Shown here: positions 9,439 through 18,447 of the stretch, in pieces
Numbering within the stretch: position 1 is the stretch's first letter
Layout of the letters: each line of letters begins with the position of its first letter
Assembly (NCBI GenBank): GCA_029098305.1
Contig: JAQXOB010000024.1
Coordinates: forward strand, 1 to 59,222
From: Clostridia bacterium
GTDB taxonomy: Bacteria; Bacillota; Clostridia; Oscillospirales; Acutalibacteraceae
DNA: 59,222 nt
Reading direction: 5' to 3'
Notes under the pieces: generated by a model
What the model was told of the DNA's origin: nothing
Seen by the model: the letters and a program-made list of their open reading frames with translations, nothing else
Database searches by the model: none
Position numbers and translations under genes: made by a program

Positions 9439-10037
9439 AATGGTATAAATACGATATTCGGGATTTAACTGTTCCCGAATATAATAAATGGTACTCGCTA
9501 ATGAGCACGGACAAGCAACAACGTGTTGATAGATTTCGTTTTGTTGATGATAAAAAGCGAACGGTTGCCGGCGAAATGCTTGCTCGTAAAGCCATAGCCG
9601 AATGGTGCATTGTTGCACCCGAAGGTATCGTTTTTAGCATAAAAGAACATGGCAAGCCTTATGCAAAAGATTGGGCTGTGGAGTTTAATATTAGCCATTC
9701 AGGAGATATGGTAGTCTGTGCAGTTGATGATAAACCTGTTGGAATCGATATCGAACAAGTCCGCCCTATTGATCTAACAGTAGCCAAACGCATCTGCAGT
9801 GATGAAGAACTGCTGTATCTGTTCGGACATACACCTGTTGAACAAGATTTCTCATACACCACTAATACCGAAATCCTAACACGGTTCTTTGAGATTTGGA
9901 CAAAGAAGGAGGCATATGGGAAGTGTATAGGAAATGGGATATGCTTTGCAGATTTGCATACGATAGAATATAGTAAATTCTTTTTGGGAAATGGTTATGT
10001 AATTGCCATATGCAAGGGAAATGCAAAGCGGCGGTAA
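9435..10037 (+). CDS. 4'-phosphopantetheinyl transferase, Sfp type
   Basis: 200 residues, overlapping the carrier stop by an ATGA junction. Signatures: FNISHSGD, the magnesium-binding GIDIE, and the WTKKEAYGK helix. These enzymes move phosphopantetheine from CoA to the carrier serine. Its presence in the operon means the NRPS carriers and the free carrier can be activated by a dedicated enzyme. It is the last gene of the operon; its stop lies inside the terminator stem. Confidence 0.95.
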   Translation: MKWYKYDIRDLTVPEYNKWYSLMSTDKQQRVDRFRFVDDKKRTVAGEMLARKAIAEWCIVAPEGIVFSIKEHGKPYAKDWAVEFNISHSGDMVVCAVDDKPVGIDIEQVRPIDLTVAKRICSDEELLYLFGHTPVEQDFSYTTNTEILTRFFEIWTKKEAYGKCIGNGICFADLHTIEYSKFFLGNGYVIAICKGNAKRR

Positions 10038-10062
10038 GAACATAAGTCCTTATCGCCGCTTT
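10025..10062. terminator. Bidirectional terminator between NRPS operon and tnpV
   Basis: Stem of 14 bases (10025-10038 with 10049-10062, G-T pair included), GC-rich, loop about 10 bases. It overlaps the transferase stop and lies next to the convergent tnpV stop. Confidence 0.8.
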
Positions 10063-10064
10063 GA

Positions 10065-10442
10065 CTAATTGTATATGATATCGTTATTTACAATTTCTAT
10101 GGCTTGGTTTCGGATATTATTCATTCGACCAACCCATTCCATTTGTTTTTCCGCTTTAAGCCGTTCTGTTACATCTTCGCGCTCTGCCATTTGCTTTACG
10201 AGACAAGAAAACATATCTTCTGCTTGTTTATCAATATCTGAGAGGTAGCCGTTCAGTTTACCGCTTGTCAGCAGATTGAGATAAAAGACCTTGTGATTTT
10301 GCTTGATATACCGCAAGTGTCGTTGTCCCCATAAGCCGACAGGCTGTTGTTCTCCTTCAGGCAGTTTTAAGCACGGTAGATAATAGTCTCCTTGAAGCTC
10401 ATACCATAGCCCATTGCTTTCGTCAAAAATGTACTTTTCCAT
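10065..10442 (-). CDS. tnpV: TnpV-like transposon-encoded protein
   Basis: 125 residues, with AAGGAGG upstream of the ATG. The sequence has the characteristic TnpV pattern (LWYELQGDYYLPCL, PVGLWGQRHLRYI, LLTSGKLN, WVGRMNNIR). TnpV proteins are carried by Clostridia mobile elements and their role is not established. No transposase or recombinase lies beside it here, so it is either a relic or a small mobilised unit. It marks the end of the NRPS operon as a point of past insertion. Confidence 0.85.
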   Translation of the reverse strand: MEKYIFDESNGLWYELQGDYYLPCLKLPEGEQQPVGLWGQRHLRYIKQNHKVFYLNLLTSGKLNGYLSDIDKQAEDMFSCLVKQMAEREDVTERLKAEKQMEWVGRMNNIRNQAIEIVNNDIIYN

Positions 10443-10579
10443 AAAAAATAGCCTCCTTAAAATATTTTAATATGATCATATCAAGGAGAAAGCAAATCGG
10501 CAAATGTACGAGGAAATATGTGAGCCTTCAGCCGGATTCTAAGTGTGAAATTTAGGTTGGTTAAGAACATCCGTACCAT

Positions 10580-10619
10580 ATCGAGTGTTCATAACGGATT
10601 TGAGTTATGGACGCTCGAT
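10580..10619. other. 16-bp stem-loop in non-coding DNA next to tnpV
   Basis: Bases 10580-10595 pair with 10604-10619 (14 standard pairs plus two G-U) around an 8-base loop. No T tract follows, so it is more like a structured RNA or an element end than a terminator. Confidence 0.6.
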
Positions 10620-10628
10620 TTATATTAG

Positions 10629-10667
10629 AAATCAAGTATTGATACGATACTTGATTTTCTTTTTTTC
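10629..10667 (+). terminator. Hairpin plus T tract, first of two related copies
   Basis: Perfect 11-bp stem (10629-10639 with 10647-10657), 7-base loop, followed by a T tract. A related hairpin follows about 95 bases later, and both sit in an unannotated 538-base gap (10443-10980) with no credible gene. A further short hairpin, CCCCTG with CCAGGGG, lies at about 10689-10706. Confidence 0.6.
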
Positions 10668-10720
10668 TGTTTTTAGGCGTGGAAATAACCCCTGCTTCTA
10701 CCAGGGGAAGATAATATTGG

Positions 10721-10758
10721 AATCCAAGTATTAATATGATACTTGAATTTCTTTTTTT
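10721..10758 (+). terminator. Hairpin plus T tract, second related copy
   Basis: CAAGTAT (10725-10731) pairs with ATACTTG (10739-10745), followed by a T tract. The stem and tail resemble those at 10629-10667, suggesting duplication. Confidence 0.55.
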
Positions 10759-10980
10759 GTTATTTGTCAATGGTTGGACTAAAAATTAATACAGTATGGG
10801 TAAATACTGTTGCTGTTAGGCAACTTCTATATTGTTATTATTGCATTTTCATTTTTTGGTTTCGCATTAATTGTAATCCTACAAAAGTAAAGACTCTTTT
10901 TAGTAGAAATTATTGTATTGTCTTGTCGATGATGGTAGAATAATAAAGTCAAATTAATTGTAAATATGAAAGGAGTTATT

Positions 10981-12126
10981 ATGCTAGGAAAACAATTAAA
11001 ACCTTGTGTATCAAACTCAAAAATGCGGGATTCAAACATTGAACTATTTCGAATTATATCTATGATTCTAATCGTAGCTCATCATTATGTTGTTAATTCG
11101 GGCTTGACTGGAAATGGTCCGGTTTTTGAAAATCCGTGGTCACCTGCATCGCTGTTTTTATTGATATGGGGTACTTTTGGAAAAATAGGAATTAACTGCT
11201 TTGTGCTTATTACAGGCTACTTCATGTGCTTATCCAATATATCTGTAAAAAAGTTTGTTAAGTTGTTTTTTGAGGTAATGTTTTACAAAATAATTATTAA
11301 TAGCATATTTTGGATAACCGGCTATAGTCCATTCACTGTAAAATCTTTTTTTAAGGCCGTGGTTCCTTTTACATCTGTTGCACAAAACTTTACCGGCACC
11401 TATTTGTTGTTCTTTTTGTGCATTCCTTTCCTGAATATTTTGATACATAACCTTACCGAAAAACAACATATTCGTTTGATTTTCTTATGTGGATTTATTT
11501 ATATTTTCTTTGGAACAATACCTTTATTCTCGGTAACTATGAACTATATTTCTTGGTATATGGTATTGTACTTTACTTCTTCCTATATTCGTCTTTACCC
11601 GAAGCGTATTTTTTCAGATGTAAAATTCTGGGGAGCTTTATCTAGCATTTGTATTTTTCTTTGCTGCACATCTGTTGTATTAGGTGCTTTGATTAAACAC
11701 AAAACAGGGATCAATTTAATTTACTATTTCGTAACCGATTCCAATACACTTCTCGCATTTTTAACTGGTATCAGCTCTTTTATGTTCTTTAAGAATTTAA
11801 CAATAAAACCAAACAGGTTTATAAATAGTGTTTCCTCAACCACCTTTGGTATATTACTAATCCATGCCAATAGTGATACTATGCGCTGGTGGTTATGGCA
11901 CGATGTTTTGCACAATGTAGAAATGTATGACTCCAAATTGATATATCTTCACGCAGTTTTAAGTGTCATCGCTGTGTTCTTGGTATGTTCCTTGATTGAT
12001 TTTGCTCGTATTAAATTTATTGAAAAACCATTTTTTATTTTGTGGGATAAGAATTATGACAAAATTGCCACTAAATATACAAGATTTGAAGACAGGATTT
12101 GTCAAAAATTGAAAATAGGTGATTAA
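10981..12126 (+). CDS. Acyltransferase family 3 membrane protein
   Basis: 381 residues from ATG 10981, preceded by AAGGAG at about 10970; the in-frame ATG at 10966 would precede that site. The N-terminus has the family hallmark (RDSNIELFRIISMILIVAHH), with the conserved R and H pair, followed by about ten membrane segments. Members O-acylate sugars, peptidoglycan or other envelope polymers. A stand-alone gene with no sugar-pathway neighbour, so its substrate is unknown. The C-terminus has no attached SGNH domain. Confidence 0.85.
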   Translation: MLGKQLKPCVSNSKMRDSNIELFRIISMILIVAHHYVVNSGLTGNGPVFENPWSPASLFLLIWGTFGKIGINCFVLITGYFMCLSNISVKKFVKLFFEVMFYKIIINSIFWITGYSPFTVKSFFKAVVPFTSVAQNFTGTYLLFFLCIPFLNILIHNLTEKQHIRLIFLCGFIYIFFGTIPLFSVTMNYISWYMVLYFTSSYIRLYPKRIFSDVKFWGALSSICIFLCCTSVVLGALIKHKTGINLIYYFVTDSNTLLAFLTGISSFMFFKNLTIKPNRFINSVSSTTFGILLIHANSDTMRWWLWHDVLHNVEMYDSKLIYLHAVLSVIAVFLVCSLIDFARIKFIEKPFFILWDKNYDKIATKYTRFEDRICQKLKIGD

Positions 12127-12390
12127 AGCACAGGGATACAACATTAACCACTTTCTATCTTTTCGCTATGAGTTCAATGTTACGTTAGTATCTGTAAAAC
12201 AAAGAAATTTATACTGAATTAGAATACTTTTTTTTCTTTTATTAACTGAACAGATTTGATAGTATGGCTTGATTTTATAATTTTACCGTCAATTTATACT
12301 TACCTCATAATTAATTCATAAATAAATGCATTTTAAAATTATTTGTAACTAGCCTCTTAATATTTTTATAGAATGTTAAGGGGTGTTTTT

Positions 12391-13029
12391 ATGCAATATC
12401 GAGCAAGACGGTTTTCACGCAAATTCTATATAAAGATTATTCTGGTACTCATTGTAATTGTAGGACTTTTTTTTTACATGGAATATCATGTGAGACCATT
12501 GCTAAAGGATGTTATCGTTAATAATTGTACAACATGCGCTACTTTGGCGGTAAATGACTCAATTAACGATGTGCTGGATAGTGGAAATTATAGTAATGAT
12601 GATATAGTAAAGGTTGAAAAATCGTCTGATGGAGAAGTTAGGGCAGTCTATGTAAACTATGTTAAGCTTAATCAATTTAAATCTGATGTTACTGTAATGG
12701 CACAGAAAAAACTTGACGAAACAAAAAACGTAAAAGTGGATATTCCACTTGGCTTGCTCACCGGTGTTGAGCTTTTGAAGGAAACAGGACCAACCATTTC
12801 TATTAATACCACATTTACAGGTGGTATTTCTGCTGATTTTACAAGTAATTTCGAGTCAGCAGGTTTAAATCAGACCATACATACCATAGAAGCTAATTTA
12901 GAGGCTGATTTGTCTGTTTATTCCACCGGAATAAACTCAAATTCAAAAATAAAAACCAGCATAATCATATCTCAAACTGTGATTACAGGCGATGTGCCAA
13001 ATATTTATACATCAAGCGATTTATTATAA
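12391..13029 (+). CDS. yunB: Sporulation protein YunB
   Basis: 212 residues from ATG 12391, with AAGGGG well placed. One N-terminal membrane segment (about 12-32) precedes the conserved YunB body: VRPLLKDVIVNNCTTCATLAVND, then VDIPLGLLTG and the repeat-like beta region. YunB is made in the mother cell during Bacillus sporulation, and its biochemical role is not established. Its presence implies a spore-former. The 264-base gap before it is AT-rich and I see no gene there. Confidence 0.9.
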   Translation: MQYRARRFSRKFYIKIILVLIVIVGLFFYMEYHVRPLLKDVIVNNCTTCATLAVNDSINDVLDSGNYSNDDIVKVEKSSDGEVRAVYVNYVKLNQFKSDVTVMAQKKLDETKNVKVDIPLGLLTGVELLKETGPTISINTTFTGGISADFTSNFESAGLNQTIHTIEANLEADLSVYSTGINSNSKIKTSIIISQTVITGDVPNIYTSSDLL

Positions 13030-13036
13030 TTAAAAA

Positions 13037-13071
13037 GCCGTATATCTGATTGTATCTATCAAATATACGGC
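13037..13071. terminator. Convergent terminator yunB / protease gene
   Basis: GCCGTATAT (13037-13045) pairs with ATATACGGC (13063-13071), flanked by A-rich and T-rich sequence on either side, so it can serve both genes. Confidence 0.75.
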
Positions 13072-13076
13072 ATTAA

Positions 13077-14795
13077 TTATATTTTTATTAAGTTTGCAAT
13101 GTATTTTTGAATCATAACGACATCAGTTAAATTAATGATGTTGTCACGATTTACGTCAGCTCGTTTTCTTTGTGTTGTATTAAAAGTTATCAGTTTTGCG
13201 ATATTTCTTTGAATTAACACAGCATCATACATTTTAACAGAGCCATTTGAATCAACATCACCAATTAAGAAATTTTCATCATCGGTGTATATGTCGCTAT
13301 CTGATGTGTTCTCTGTATCAGTAAATGATGTGTCAGTGTCCGTTAGAGTGTCACTGTCTATTGTATTTGTATCATCACTCCTTGTGGCAACCAGCTTGAT
13401 TGATATTTGACCGCCTATGGTGTCACCGTTTTCGGCATACATATCTAAAATATCTCTTGCACCGTTGTTATCTATAATATAGCTGATGCCCTTTTTTGCA
13501 TTAGGCAGAAAGTACATTTTGTTAGTAATTGCCTGAGACATCCACTCATCAACGCCAATTGTTACGCTACCTGTCGGATTACTCATATATATACCAATAG
13601 CACCTTTTGTCGCATCAATTTTATAGTCGGTAATATCATCACAAGTATAGCCTATATAATCTACTTTACCTGATGAAAGAGCAATCCAATTATCTTTATC
13701 GCTGTCCATAGCTCCGTTTGAAACGAGTGGAATATAATAAACTGTGTAATCTGCTCCGACGCTATCGGTGAAAAAAATCACTTTGTCTATTGTATTAAAG
13801 TTACTGTCAAAGTCATAAATATTTGCAAAAGTGGCTTCATTTAATTCAAATCCATGGTCTTCTTTTACGGGATATTTGTAGGTAGCACCATAGGTTTCTA
13901 CCTGATACATATGAGTGTCACTGTTTATTTTTTGTGCATTTGTTATGGCAAATGCTGTGCCGTATTCCTGATTAAATATATATGCATCTTCATAAGATAT
14001 CCATAGATATCCTCCGTCATATCCACTTTCTGTGCCCCAACTATTTTTGCAAAGCCAAGCACCATTATTCTTTGGCTGAAACTGCTTGTTTGATAAAGAG
14101 TTTCCGAAATTATCTTTAGAATAATTATCATCCCATCCAACAACACAAATTGCATGGCCTTCATTTGGGTTATTCACCACCGGAGAATAGTAAGCGGTTC
14201 TGATGTCGTTATAATAATATGTTCTGGAATTGTAGCTTGTGCTTACGGCATAATGCTCTATCACTGCTTGCTTGATCTCGTTTATGTCATCGTCAATTAG
14301 CTTAATACCGGTTACACCGATTTCTTTAGGTGCTGAGTAGAATTTCTCAGGAAAGACATTTGCTCCATCTTGATATGGCACATCTGATTCTCTTACAGGC
14401 CCATTCCATGAGATGAGATATCCCATAGGGATTTCCGACCAGCCACCATCTCCAAGCATTCTGCCCGACCATCCATATCCGTTGGAATCATCAAGCGCCC
14501 ACCAGTTTGGATGCTCTTCGGAAAAATCATATTCTCCTATGCCTTCGTTGAGTAAATACGCCTCTAGACATCCCATAGCGGCAAAAGACCAACACAAGCC
14601 CTGAGAGCCTTGGTTTTTCACACTTGTGATAAGCTCTGTTACATAAGCTTCAGATAAATCTGAAGATGCATCGGAGCCACTATTATAAACCGTATAGTTT
14701 TCTGTTTTCGAAAATGCAAATGCTGTGCTACTGTTGCATAATAAAAATATTGATAACATAACAGATATCACAGAAATAATTCTTCTTTTGCTCAT
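13077..14795 (-). CDS. Secreted papain-like (C1) peptidase with type I dockerin
   Basis: 572 residues. A signal peptide (about 1-27, ending STAFA) leads into a C1 peptidase: oxyanion Gln and catalytic C68 in QGLCWSFAA, H214 in NEGHAICVVGW, N251 in CKNSWG. Next come a beta-rich region typical of bacterial C1 proteins, an acidic Asp/Thr/Ser linker, and a C-terminal dockerin with two calcium-loop repeats (GDVDSNGSVKMYDAVLIQ and ADVNRDNIINLTDVVMIQ). The dockerin would anchor the protease to a cohesin scaffold outside the cell. No cohesin gene is in the window. A second dockerin protein lies at 55317. AAGGTGAT precedes the start. Confidence 0.95.
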   Translation of the reverse strand: MSKRRIISVISVMLSIFLLCNSSTAFAFSKTENYTVYNSGSDASSDLSEAYVTELITSVKNQGSQGLCWSFAAMGCLEAYLLNEGIGEYDFSEEHPNWWALDDSNGYGWSGRMLGDGGWSEIPMGYLISWNGPVRESDVPYQDGANVFPEKFYSAPKEIGVTGIKLIDDDINEIKQAVIEHYAVSTSYNSRTYYYNDIRTAYYSPVVNNPNEGHAICVVGWDDNYSKDNFGNSLSNKQFQPKNNGAWLCKNSWGTESGYDGGYLWISYEDAYIFNQEYGTAFAITNAQKINSDTHMYQVETYGATYKYPVKEDHGFELNEATFANIYDFDSNFNTIDKVIFFTDSVGADYTVYYIPLVSNGAMDSDKDNWIALSSGKVDYIGYTCDDITDYKIDATKGAIGIYMSNPTGSVTIGVDEWMSQAITNKMYFLPNAKKGISYIIDNNGARDILDMYAENGDTIGGQISIKLVATRSDDTNTIDSDTLTDTDTSFTDTENTSDSDIYTDDENFLIGDVDSNGSVKMYDAVLIQRNIAKLITFNTTQRKRADVNRDNIINLTDVVMIQKYIANLIKI

Positions 14796-14884
14796 AATAT
14801 CACCTTAAACAACCTTTTTAAGAATTTTATCATATTACAAGATAAAGTTAAATACTTTTTTTAAATTGGTTTAAAATTATAAAA

Positions 14885-14919
14885 AATCCGTATCCTCAGT
14901 CTTTGTGAGAATACGGATT
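14885..14919 (-). terminator. Terminator overlapping the stop of the small membrane protein gene
   Basis: A 14-base stem (14885-14898 with 14906-14919, one G-U) followed on the minus strand by a T run. The stop codon of the upstream gene is inside the stem. Confidence 0.8.
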
Positions 14920-15159
14920 CTTGTTTTCTCTGGGAGGGTTCGGTATGCTGGCGCACCACGCCGCCCACGATACTATTGCTGTTTTTATCATTGTAACTAC
15001 TATCCAAATTAATAGAGCAATCCAAAACAGCCATATGGGTATATTAAGCCAAAAATGGAGTGCCAATAATGCCCATGCAGGTATTGACTGCCATATATTT
15101 AAACCCAGATTGATTAATGTGGTGAATAGAAAGTTGCCAATTCTTTTTAGTATTTTCAT
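14896..15159 (-). CDS. Small hydrophobic protein downstream of prfB
   Basis: 87 residues with two hydrophobic stretches (about 10-33 and 35-65) rich in Trp, and a polar, Pro/Asn-rich C-terminus. It starts 21 bases after the prfB stop and ends in its own terminator, which supports it as a real gene. No clear Shine-Dalgarno is visible. Family not recognised. Confidence 0.6.
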   Translation of the reverse strand: MKILKRIGNFLFTTLINLGLNIWQSIPAWALLALHFWLNIPIWLFWIALLIWIVVTMIKTAIVSWAAWCASIPNPPRENKNPYSHKD

Positions 15160-15180
15160 ATTAATAAGGTAAATTACTTA

Positions 15181-16305
15181 TCACTCTGTAGCCTTGATAT
15201 CCTTCAAGCTTTCAGATTTTAGATAGGCGTTTATAAATTCGTCTATTTCTCCATCCATAACAGCGCTGATGTTACCTGTTTCACAGCCTGTGCGATGGTC
15301 TTTTACCATTGTGTATGGCATGAAAACATAGCTTCTTATTTGAGAACCCCATGTGATTTCCTTTTGAACACCCTTGATATCTTCTATCTTTTCCAGATGC
15401 TCACGTTCTTTGATTTCGACCAGCTTACTCATAAGCATTGTCATAGCAACCTCACGGTTCTGATGCTGGCTTCTTTCCACCTGACAAGCTACTACAATTC
15501 CTGTAGGGATATGTGTAAGTCTTACAGCGGAGCTGGTCTTATTAACCTTTTGTCCACCTGCACCGGATGCTCTGTAAACGTCCATTTTTATATCTTCAGG
15601 GTTAATCTCGATTTTAACATCTTTGTCTATCTCAGGCATAACTTCGAGAGATGCAAACGATGTGTGTCTTCTGCCGGAAGCATCAAAAGGAGATACTCTA
15701 ACCAGACGATGAACACCGGCTTCACTCTTGAGATAGCCATATGCGTTTTCGCCTTCTACAAGTATAACAGCACTTTTTAATCCTGCTTCTTCGCCATCAA
15801 GATAGTCCAAAGTTTTCACCTTGAAGTTGTGGCTCTCACCCCAACGACAATACATTCTATATAGCATCTCTGCCCAGTCTTGAGCTTCTGTGCCACCGGA
15901 TCCTGCATGAAATGTGAGGATAGCGTTCTTAGAGTCGTATTCTCCGGTGAGAAGTGTAGATAATCTTAGCTGATCTAATGCTGCCTCCACAGCATCGCAG
16001 TCAGCCACAGCATCATCATACACAGAGAGATCCTCCTCTTCGTCTGCAAGCTCGATAAGAGTGAGTGTATCCTCAAAATTTGATTTTAGCCTGTTGTATG
16101 ATTCCACCTTGCCTTTAAGATAGCTTGTTTTTTGGAGAATCTTTTGAGAATTTTCCAAATCATCCCAAAATCCTGGTTCTGCTGCACGCAACTCGAGCTG
16201 TGCTATCTCTGAGAGCATTGGTTTTATACCAAGGGTATCGCCCAATTCTTCTATAGGGTCTTTGAGAGCAAGAAGCCTGAGCTTCAATTCTTCAAACTGT
16301 ACCAT
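15181..16305 (-). CDS. prfB: Peptide chain release factor 2
   Basis: 374 residues; recognises UGA and UAA stops. The SPF tripeptide (RVSPFDASGRRH) marks RF2 over RF1, and the GGQ loop (GAGGQKVNKTSSAVR) is intact. The reading frame is continuous from ATG, with no in-frame UGA near codon 25, so the programmed frameshift used by many bacteria to autoregulate prfB is absent. AAGGA precedes the start. Confidence 0.96.
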   Translation of the reverse strand: MVQFEELKLRLLALKDPIEELGDTLGIKPMLSEIAQLELRAAEPGFWDDLENSQKILQKTSYLKGKVESYNRLKSNFEDTLTLIELADEEEDLSVYDDAVADCDAVEAALDQLRLSTLLTGEYDSKNAILTFHAGSGGTEAQDWAEMLYRMYCRWGESHNFKVKTLDYLDGEEAGLKSAVILVEGENAYGYLKSEAGVHRLVRVSPFDASGRRHTSFASLEVMPEIDKDVKIEINPEDIKMDVYRASGAGGQKVNKTSSAVRLTHIPTGIVVACQVERSQHQNREVAMTMLMSKLVEIKEREHLEKIEDIKGVQKEITWGSQIRSYVFMPYTMVKDHRTGCETGNISAVMDGEIDEFINAYLKSESLKDIKATE

Positions 16306-16372
16306 AATAAATCATTCCTTAAATATTATTCATCAAGGATTATATACCATTTTAATGTAATTGTAAAGAAAA

Positions 16373-16412
16373 AATGCAAATATTAGGCATTATGCTCCAA
16401 TATTTTGCATTT
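16373..16412 (-). terminator. Terminator at the end of the Gx transporter gene
   Basis: AAATGCAAATATT (16373-16385) pairs with 16399-16412, followed on the minus strand by a T run. It overlaps the last codons of the gene. Confidence 0.7.
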
Positions 16413-16929
16413 CTGTTTTGTTTAATACCAATAGTAGCCTTGGATTAAGTATTCCCATAGATATCCCTGTGATGCACCCTGTGATGAGTGCCGAAAATGC
16501 AAGTATTGGGGAATAGGCGATTATTGCATCGCCAACTATAATAAAAGCACCAATGAATTGTCCAAAATTGTGGCACAATGCGCCTATGATACCTACACCA
16601 AGATATCCAAATGGAGAATATCTGGATTTTATACAAACATACATAGCAACAAAGCTCAAAATTCCGCCGAGAAAGCTCATCACACCGGCTGTTACTCCTC
16701 TTGTGATACCTGCAAACATTGCTTTAATAATCACTATGCATATAGTTGGTATAAAGCCTAATAACTCTATACCAAAAGCAATCATTACATTAGATAGCCC
16801 TAGTCTAATACCAGGCACAGGCATAGCAAAATCAAGAAAAGATTCTAAAAATGACATAATTATAACCACTGCACATAATAAAGAGCTTTGTGCGAGTTTG
16901 ATTTTGGATGAAAATGTTTTTTTCTTCAT
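16390..16929 (-). CDS. Gx transporter family membrane protein
   Basis: 179 residues with about five membrane segments and the family signature PVPGIRLGLSN near residue 38. Older annotations call this family heptaprenyl diphosphate synthase component I, but it is a small membrane protein resembling ECF-type substrate subunits. It overlaps the upstream NusG-domain-II gene by four bases, a pairing common in Clostridia, often beside FMN-binding or RnfC-type proteins. Substrate unknown. Confidence 0.85.
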   Translation of the reverse strand: MKKKTFSSKIKLAQSSLLCAVVIIMSFLESFLDFAMPVPGIRLGLSNVMIAFGIELLGFIPTICIVIIKAMFAGITRGVTAGVMSFLGGILSFVAMYVCIKSRYSPFGYLGVGIIGALCHNFGQFIGAFIIVGDAIIAYSPILAFSALITGCITGISMGILNPRLLLVLNKTEMQNIGA

Positions 16930-17333
16930 CGTGCTACTCCATCTATACTGATGTGATTATCTCCGACATCATCTAATTTTACCGTCACCTTAGCAGGTAG
17001 ACACACAGCGATTTGACCACTTTTTGTAAGTTTTTCTGCACTCTGGCATATTTTGTCTTTACATTCGGATTCTACTACTGTTACTCCATCATGCTCTATA
17101 AGCAGAGTAAGGCTTATAGAGCCATCTATTTTGTATTCAAAAGGGTTTGAAACATTTTGCAGATTGATAGAATAAACCTCTTTGCCATCCTTGTTTACTA
17201 CTACTTTTAGGTCGCTCTTGCTATGGAATAAAGACATTATCAAAAGCACAGATGCTATTAGCACGGCTACAGCTAATATTATATCCGCAAAGGTAAAAGT
17301 CTTGATTTTTTTATGATTGTTTTTTGTGTTCAT
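16926..17333 (-). CDS. NusG domain II-containing exported or anchored protein
   Basis: 135 residues: an N-terminal membrane anchor (about 15-35) then a beta domain with the family core ESECKDKICQSAEKL...SGQIAVCLPAKVTV. The cysteines in CKDKIC and VCLP are conserved in this family. It is translationally coupled to the Gx transporter gene. Function unknown; the pair suggests a membrane-associated role. Confidence 0.85.
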   Translation of the reverse strand: MNTKNNHKKIKTFTFADIILAVAVLIASVLLIMSLFHSKSDLKVVVNKDGKEVYSINLQNVSNPFEYKIDGSISLTLLIEHDGVTVVESECKDKICQSAEKLTKSGQIAVCLPAKVTVKLDDVGDNHISIDGVAR

Positions 17334-17341
17334 ATATTATA

Positions 17342-18301
17342 TTATGTGGTGATTTTCTGCTTTTTGTCTTTATCTGAAAATACATTTACTATGAATATAC
17401 CCGCGCAAACAAAGACTAGGGCAATGAGGTTTTTTATATCGAAAATTTTATCTGATTCACCCGGTGCAAGCCCTGAAAGTAACACACCGCATACAGGTGT
17501 CATAAAACTGAATACAGCAACGTTAGATACGTTGTTATGCTTGAGCAGTAGTCCCCATATAGAGTAAGCCACAGCGGATAAAAATGCAAGATAAAGCATA
17601 ACAGCTATGCCTTGTGCGCTAGGATTGTGAATACGACCACCAAAGATAACCCCAATAAGCAACATGATGAGTCCGCCTGTGAAGAATTGATATCCACTGA
17701 TCACCACAGGATTTTCATTTTGTGAGTATTTTTTAATCAGACAAGTGGAAAAAGCACTGGTAATATTAGAGAAAAATATAAAACCCTCACCAAAGAAATT
17801 TAGTCCACCCTGCAGGGTGTTGCCGAAAAGGTTGATTATTATGATACCGGTAAAGCCGAGTATACATCCCCAAAGCTTCGGTGTTGTAAATTTCTCTGTC
17901 TTGTATAAAAAGCAGGCGATTAATATGGTAATGAATGTTGCAGTGCCTTTTATAATTGATGATTTTACAGAGGTTGTGTTTGCAAGCCCTATGTAAAAGA
18001 AAAAATACTGCAATACAGTCTGACTCAATGCTAGTTTTAGTATGTTAAAAAGCGATGTTTTCTTTGGGAAAAGAGGCTTTTTGGAGATAAAACTGCCGAT
18101 TATCACAGTGAGTATACCTGCCAGTGTGAACCTTATGCCTGCAAATAGTATTTGAGAGAAAGGCTCGTTTGATGGTATCTCCATTAGGGCATAGCCCACC
18201 TTTATCATAGGAAAAGCACTACCCCATAATACACAGCAGAAAATAGCCAACAGGCAAACGACTAAGCGGTTTTTTAATATGCTTTCTTTAAATATAGACA
18301 T
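17342..18301 (-). CDS. DMT-superfamily transporter (two EamA domains)
   Basis: 319 residues from ATG 18301, chosen because AAGGAAG precedes it; an in-frame ATG at 18346 has no ribosome site. About ten membrane segments in two EamA repeats, with the typical N-terminal WGSAFPMIKVGY and C-terminal PVCGVLLSGLAPGE regions. The family exports or imports metabolites such as amino acids. Substrate not deducible. It ends 8 bases from the NusG-domain gene, so may be co-transcribed with it. Confidence 0.88.
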   Translation of the reverse strand: MSIFKESILKNRLVVCLLAIFCCVLWGSAFPMIKVGYALMEIPSNEPFSQILFAGIRFTLAGILTVIIGSFISKKPLFPKKTSLFNILKLALSQTVLQYFFFYIGLANTTSVKSSIIKGTATFITILIACFLYKTEKFTTPKLWGCILGFTGIIIINLFGNTLQGGLNFFGEGFIFFSNITSAFSTCLIKKYSQNENPVVISGYQFFTGGLIMLLIGVIFGGRIHNPSAQGIAVMLYLAFLSAVAYSIWGLLLKHNNVSNVAVFSFMTPVCGVLLSGLAPGESDKIFDIKNLIALVFVCAGIFIVNVFSDKDKKQKITT

Positions 18302-18447
18302 ATATTTTTTTCTTCCTTGCTTTGATATTTTATATGAGTATATCATTTTTATCGAATTATATCAAATTATATTTAATCAAAAAACTGAATAATTTGAAAA
18401 GAATAACAGAATACTAAAATATAGAAAAAAGAAGTGGAGGAAAAATA

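Noticed and set aside
14413-14604. Plus-strand ORF opposite the C1 peptidase, and similar antisense ORFs in polA and xdhA
   Set aside because: Antisense shadows of well-supported genes with no family features or ribosome sites.
15181-16305. Programmed frameshift in prfB
   Set aside because: The frame is continuous through the place where the in-frame UGA normally occurs.
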